DNA of 64,000 bases, taken from Sorangium cellulosum So0157-2. Lineage in GTDB: Bacteria; Myxococcota_A; Polyangia; Polyangiales; Polyangiaceae. Position numbers and translations under genes: made by a program. Positions within the stretch are counted from its first letter, which is position 1. Every line of letters begins with the position of its first letter. The notes under the pieces were generated by a model, which searched no databases, was not told where the DNA came from, and was given only the letters and a program-made list of their open reading frames with translations. This document shows, one piece after another, positions 60,501 to 64,000 of the stretch. The DNA lies in contig NC_021658.1 of assembly GCF_000418325.1 (NCBI RefSeq), positions 1,116,001-1,180,000 on the forward strand, read 5' to 3'.

Positions 60501-63500
60501 AGAGCCGCGCGCGCCGCTTCCTCGAACGCGCCCTGGAAGACGCCGAGGAGAACGACGTAGAAGTTGGCGAAGACGAGCGAGCCCTGGCTGTCGATCCGGC
60601 GTGCCTCCTCGATCACCTCGTCGATGTCGATCCACGCGCCCGCGAGCTTGGCCGGGCACGCGGTCTCGACCGAGAGCTGGTGCGCGAGCTGCCCGGCCGC
60701 GGCGATGATCCAGGTGATGGCGTTGAACTTGTCGAGCTTCCGTATCGGCTGGTAGCTCTGCGCCTCGGCGAGGAGGTCGGAGAGCGGGAGGCCGCGGAGG
60801 ACGCTGTTTGTCATGCTATTTACCGCGCTGTAGAACGCCCAGATGTACTGGCCCGTCTCGAGCCCGGCGTGCATCCCCGCGAGCAACGAATCCTTGCAGG
60901 CGGGATAGCCCTCTCTCCAGTGCTGCACGAAGGTGCCCCACATGTCGCGGAGCACCGCTTCGGACTTCTTGTCCGTGAAGCGCTCCGAGAGGTCGATGGC
61001 GGCGCGGCCGAAGCGGTAGCCGAGCGCGATATCGCCACGGCCGCAGAGGAACGCCCCGAATTGGATGTAACCGAAGATCGCGTGCTTCGACACCCCGTGG
61101 CGCAGCGTGTTCTCGACGAGCTTCGCGAGCGTGATGCTGAGATTGTTGAGGCTCAAGAACCAGCAGGGGAGGAAGAGCTCCACGAGCACGTCCTGCATGG
61201 CACGGATCTCCGGGTCCTCGAGCTGCGGCAGCGCCGGCAGCGCCTCGATCGTCTTTTCCCGGACGAGGTCCATCGTCGCTCGGATCTGGGCGTCGGCCAT
61301 GGCTTCGTCGGGGAACGCGGGCAGGTCGAGCCCGAACGGGCGCAGGGCCGCGAGCCCCTCCGCGAGCGCGGCGGGCAGGTCGTTCCTCAGCACCTGCACG
61401 CTCAGCTTGAGCCGCAGCACCTCGGTGCGATCGAGCCGGCTCGCGGCCCGCTCCAGGCAATCGGAGAGGAGCGCGAGGGCGTCGTCGTGCCGGCCGCAGA
61501 GCGAGAGCATGAGGGCGGTCTTCATCGCGTACCTGAGGCGGAGCGGGTACTGCGACGTCCATGCGTCCTCTGGAAGGCGCAGGAGACCGAGCTCCAGGTA
61601 GCGCAGGGCGGCACCGAAGGCGGCCGCGTCCTCGGCGCGGCAGGCGGCCTCGAGGCTCATGTGGGCGAGGCGCAGGCGCTCCGCGGGGTGCGACACGAGG
61701 TCGCCCGCGCTGTTCAGGTGGCCGACGACGTCGAAGAGGCTCTGGCTCTCGGACAGGTCCACCTTGCCCGCGAGCAGCCGGCCGATCCGGAGGTGGAAGG
61801 CCGGCCGGTCCGCCGCCGGGATCATCGCGTAGGCGCCCTCCTGGACCTTGTCATGAGCGAAGCGGTATACCTCTCGCCCGGGCGTCACGAGCCCCTCGCG
61901 CGCGGCGGGATCGAGGCGGCTGTACGCTTCTTCGAGCGAGCACTCGCTCACGGGGGCGAGCACGTCGAGGTCGAACCGGTTGCCGATCGCCGCGGCGAGC
62001 TTGAGCGCCTCCACCGCCTCCGGCGGCAGGCGCGCGATGGTGCGCACCATGAGGTCGACGACGTTGTCCGTGTACGCGAGCGCGTCGATCCTGGCGAGGT
62101 CCCATCTCCAGCCTGACCCGGCTGCGAACGTGAGCGCGCCGTGGTCGTGCAGCGACCGGACGAACTCCTTGACGAAGAACGGGTTACCACCGGCCTTCTT
62201 CTGCACCGCATCGACGAGCGGCCCGCAGTCGTCGCACTTGAGGCTGTCCGAGAGCATCTGGAGCAGGTGCCGGCGCGCGAGCGGGGCGAGGACGATGTCG
62301 CGCACGACGAGCCCCGCGTGCTTGAGCTCCTCGATGGCACGGATGAGCGGGTGCCCGGGCGACACCTCGTTGTCGCGGTAGGCGCCGCAGAAGAAGAGCG
62401 CCTCGAGCGAGTCGTCGGCGAGGAGCGTGCGGAGCAGCCCCAGGCTCGCGGGGTCGATCCACTGAAGATCGTCGAGGAACGGGACGAGCGGGTGCGCGCC
62501 GCGCGCGAACACCGAGACGAACAGCAAGAAGCACCGGTTCAGGCGGTTCTGCGCCTCGAGCGGGTCGAGCGCCGGCACGGGCGGCTGCGCGCCGAGCACA
62601 TGGCAGAGCGAGGGGATGACGTCGCAGACGACCTGCGCGTTCGGCCCGAGCGCCTCGAGGATCGCGCTCCGAAAGCGGAGGATGCGCGCATCGCTCTCGG
62701 TGAGGATCTGCCGCACGAGGCCGTCGAACGCCTGGATCACCGCGCTGTAGGGCGCGCCGCGGTTGTATTGGTCGTATTTGCCGCTCGTGAAATAGCCCTT
62801 CTGCCGCGCGAGTGGCTTCAAGATCTCGTGCACGAGCGAGGACTTCCCGATCCCCGAGTAGCCGGAGACGATGACGATCTCACGGCTGCCCTCGAGCGCG
62901 CGCCCGAACGCGGCAGTCAGCGCCTCGATGTCCTGCTCGCGGCCGTAGAGCTTCTGGTGGATCCGGAACAGGTCATGGCGAGCGTGCTGGCCCGCGACGA
63001 AGGGCTCGATCGTCCCCGTGCCGCGCAGAGCCTCGCGACAGCGTTCGAGGTCGGCGAGCAGGCCCTCGGCGCTCTGGGAACGGTCCTCGGCGTTCTTCGC
63101 GAGCAGCTTGAGCACCACGCCGGAGACGGCCTCGGGGAGCGTCGGGTCGGCGCGGGACGGCGGCGCGGGCGCGAGGGCGAGGTGCGCGTGGATGAGCTCC
63201 ATCGGGTCCAGGGCCTCGAAGGGGCGCTGGCCCGTGAGCATCTGGTAAAGGATGACGCCGAGCGCGTAGAGGTCGGTCCGGTAGTCGACGCCGCGGTTCA
63301 TGCGGCCTGTCTGCTCGGGGGCGACGTAGGGCAGCACGTCGGCGATCACCGCCGGCGCGTAGAGCCGCTCGTGCGCGCGGGTGATCTCGGCGTCGACACC
63401 GAAGCTCGTGATCTTGACCGCGCCGCACGCGCCGGCGAGCACGTTGTGCGGGCGCAGATCGCGGTGGATGAGCCCCGCCGCGTGCACCGCGGCGAGGCCT

Positions 63501-63850
63501 TCGGCGATCGCAGCCGCGAGATCGAGCGCCTCGCCGAGGGGCATTCTGCGCGGCGGACGCTCGGCGAGGGTACGCGCGAGATCGCGGCCCGGGAAGTCCT
63601 CGAGAACGACGAGCAAGGCACCTGCAAGCTCCTCGACGCCGTGCAGCGCGACGAGCCGGGGCGAGGCGAGCCGCGCGATGCGCTCGCACTGGTGCTTGAA
63701 GCGCGCGACCTCGGCGCGAGTCGCTTTTTCCGCACGCAGGACCTTCAGCAAGATCGGGATGTCGTCACCTTTGCGGCACGCGCGGATCAGGCTGAAATCG
63801 GCAGTTTCCGCGGCCTTCTCAAGGATCGAATAGCCTTTCCCGAGGATCAT
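57572..63850 (-). CDS. 2092-aa kinase-like/ATPase/GAF/PAS/histidine kinase/receiver mega-sensor
   Basis: Order: Ser/Thr-kinase-like domain 1-275, AAA/STAND-type ATPase about 300-600 (Walker A GYSGIGKSS, Walker B-like LDDLQWID), a long helical repeat region 650-1290, GAF about 1297-1463 (SARSALCLPILRQ), PAS 1483-1597 (IVDNSTAIIYLKDVEGRY), HisKA with His about 1623 (MSHELRTPLNA), HATPase, receiver 1860-1985 with Asp about 1912 (LAVMDLVMP), and a C-terminal helical tail. The kinase domain has the ATP Lys and HRDLRPHN, but the DFG motif reads TSFG: the Mg-binding Asp is Ser, so it is probably a pseudokinase. Similar STK-ATPase-GAF-histidine kinases occur in myxobacteria and cyanobacteria. The first gene of a two-gene operon. 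Its ATG 63850 is only 48 nt past the stop of the upstream gene. Confidence 0.92.
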   Translation of the reverse strand: MILGKGYSILEKAAETADFSLIRACRKGDDIPILLKVLRAEKATRAEVARFKHQCERIARLASPRLVALHGVEELAGALLVVLEDFPGRDLARTLAERPPRRMPLGEALDLAAAIAEGLAAVHAAGLIHRDLRPHNVLAGACGAVKITSFGVDAEITRAHERLYAPAVIADVLPYVAPEQTGRMNRGVDYRTDLYALGVILYQMLTGQRPFEALDPMELIHAHLALAPAPPSRADPTLPEAVSGVVLKLLAKNAEDRSQSAEGLLADLERCREALRGTGTIEPFVAGQHARHDLFRIHQKLYGREQDIEALTAAFGRALEGSREIVIVSGYSGIGKSSLVHEILKPLARQKGYFTSGKYDQYNRGAPYSAVIQAFDGLVRQILTESDARILRFRSAILEALGPNAQVVCDVIPSLCHVLGAQPPVPALDPLEAQNRLNRCFLLFVSVFARGAHPLVPFLDDLQWIDPASLGLLRTLLADDSLEALFFCGAYRDNEVSPGHPLIRAIEELKHAGLVVRDIVLAPLARRHLLQMLSDSLKCDDCGPLVDAVQKKAGGNPFFVKEFVRSLHDHGALTFAAGSGWRWDLARIDALAYTDNVVDLMVRTIARLPPEAVEALKLAAAIGNRFDLDVLAPVSECSLEEAYSRLDPAAREGLVTPGREVYRFAHDKVQEGAYAMIPAADRPAFHLRIGRLLAGKVDLSESQSLFDVVGHLNSAGDLVSHPAERLRLAHMSLEAACRAEDAAAFGAALRYLELGLLRLPEDAWTSQYPLRLRYAMKTALMLSLCGRHDDALALLSDCLERAASRLDRTEVLRLKLSVQVLRNDLPAALAEGLAALRPFGLDLPAFPDEAMADAQIRATMDLVREKTIEALPALPQLEDPEIRAMQDVLVELFLPCWFLSLNNLSITLAKLVENTLRHGVSKHAIFGYIQFGAFLCGRGDIALGYRFGRAAIDLSERFTDKKSEAVLRDMWGTFVQHWREGYPACKDSLLAGMHAGLETGQYIWAFYSAVNSMTNSVLRGLPLSDLLAEAQSYQPIRKLDKFNAITWIIAAAGQLAHQLSVETACPAKLAGAWIDIDEVIEEARRIDSQGSLVFANFYVVLLGVFQGAFEEAARAALPLNVETPTVAAWHGIPALHFYAGVAFTRAADVVSPDERALFLERAEIFAEKLSRWADLFPENLAHRSALLCAELARVRGDARAAAGDRYDEAIALAQRGGYLHDEALANELAGLFFRALGKETIAGAYLTKAHRAYGRWGATEAMRRLERAYPDLVPSEILRGARCPEAAAPASAALDLGSVLKASQAISGEIVLDRLLDALMRILVKNAGARRGCLLLARAETLFLAAEARAEGPEIEVRIPHEPEASPSDLPASLLNYVRRSREKVILDDGTARNPIIAGDGLYRYARSALCLPILRQAELVGLLYLENDLIAGAFTPDRLSVLELLSAQAAISIANATLYADLLQENSERRRAEQAVRDSKELLQSIVDNSTAIIYLKDVEGRYLMVNRRYAELFHVGEQAIVGRTDYDVFPRERADAFRALDQEVLATGTALQVEEEAPQDDGLHTYISLKYPLCNAAGQPYALCGISTDITERKQAEAERQARKTAEAESRAKTEFLRNMSHELRTPLNAILGYAQILKRSPGLDDRQATGLNTIQQSGQHLLTLINDLLDLAKIEAGKLDLYPEPIHLSTFLRGVADISRVRAEQKSLYFDYEVTPHLPQAVLADEKRLRQVLLNLLGNAVKFTDRGRVSFGVRPLSQDGASARLRFEVEDTGVGMAPEQLAKLFQPFGRVGDVRRRAGSGLGLMISHQLVHLMGSEIQVESRPDEGSRFSFEVILPMAELAAPLRPSERAPIGYEGPRRKVLVADDVVGSRAMLLDLLSGLGFEVCEATNGQEAVEQELAASPDLAVMDLVMPVMDGLEAIHRIRRNRRARGLPRLPSITVSASANEEDQAESMAAGADAFLAKPLDQESLLRIIGAQLGLTWVYVRSAEERAGDGEAAELVAPPPEEMDVLHALAQEGNMRDIRERAAYLITLDERYRPFADRLHRLAQDYQSQAILSLVEEHLQGVEPRAMLGLEPPRRREGGQRP

Positions 63851-63898
63851 CGATCACCTTGCTTGCTCGCCCGTGAAACCAGCGAATTCGATTATATG

Positions 63899-64000
63899 TC
63901 AGAGGTAGAGGCCCGGCACCGGAAGTTGGTCGTACCACCGCCACTGCGGCTTGGCGCTGCCCACGCCACCCGCCTGCTCGCGTGCCCAGATGGGAGAAAT
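63899..64000 (-). CDS. C-terminus of an unidentified protein (partial)
   Basis: Frame open from the right edge to TGA at 63901-63899, giving about 33 residues ending QWRWYDQLPVPGLYL. The aromatic-rich end is protein-like and the codon use fits the surrounding genes. It lies 48 nt upstream of the giant kinase on the same strand and could be in its operon. Family unknown. Confidence 0.5.
   Translation of the reverse strand: MSPIWAREQAGGVGSAKPQWRWYDQLPVPGLYL

Overview
This is a GC-rich (roughly 70% or more) 64-kb stretch of bacterial chromosome. Its content points to a myxobacterium, most likely Polyangiales and Sorangium-like. The signs are trans-AT polyketide genes, lipoproteins with Gly/Ser-rich linkers, very large hybrid signalling kinases, a CarH-type light regulator beside a carotenoid cluster, and almost no operon-free space. 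That assignment is inferred from gene content alone. I saw no rRNA, tRNA or CRISPR array.

Layout. (1) 1-9.1 kb is the edge of a trans-AT polyketide locus. A thioesterase-acyltransferase fusion runs off the left end. A beta-branching cassette (donor ACP, ECH1, LnmK-like acyltransferase/decarboxylase, ECH2, HMG-CoA-synthase homologue) reads rightwards and ends at a strong hairpin. Between them sit two small divergent K/R-rich genes and an MDR-family oxidoreductase. (2) 9.1-10.2 kb is a decayed IS110-family transposase with a small TA-flanked palindromic element inserted in it. (3) 10.3-23 kb is mixed housekeeping: a lysozyme-like protein, an MFS exporter, gluQRS and gltX, a CHASE4-type membrane cyclase, two lipoproteins, two Hsp20 genes and a YtfJ-like thioredoxin-fold protein. 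(4) 23-32.3 kb is a carotenoid cluster: CarH-type regulator divergent from crtI-crtB-cruA, then crtD-crtC-crtZ on the opposite strand, then crtE. (5) 32.7-35.7 kb is a pair resembling the ethylmalonyl-CoA pathway enzymes methylsuccinyl-CoA dehydrogenase and mesaconyl-CoA hydratase. (6) 35.8-55.3 kb holds a hybrid histidine kinase, a cyclic-nucleotide-domain methyltransferase, a retropepsin-like protease, ribokinase, zinc-ribbon and VWA proteins, a sirtuin, an erythromycin-esterase-family protein, a PEP-mutase-family/acyl-CoA-dehydrogenase-family pair, a GST and two GNATs. (7) 55.4-63.9 kb is a two-gene signalling operon. It encodes a 2092-residue kinase-ATPase-GAF-PAS-histidine kinase-receiver protein whose kinase domain lacks the DFG aspartate, overlapping by 4 nt a receiver-PAS-PAS-histidine kinase.

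How the parts work together. The polyketide cassette has every beta-branching part except the usual free decarboxylating ketosynthase. The LnmK-like enzyme probably takes that role by making the acyl-ACP donor itself. The carotenoid genes predict a light-induced pathway (GGPP, phytoene, lycopene-type chain) with one cyclised end (CruA) that may be hydroxylated (CrtZ) and one acyclic hydrated/desaturated end (CrtC/CrtD). The crtI promoter has near-consensus -35/-10 boxes, a perfect palindrome centred on the -35, and places the start of transcription at the ATG. Three copies of a GCAAAG-type giant palindrome occur in intergenic or insertion sites across the window.
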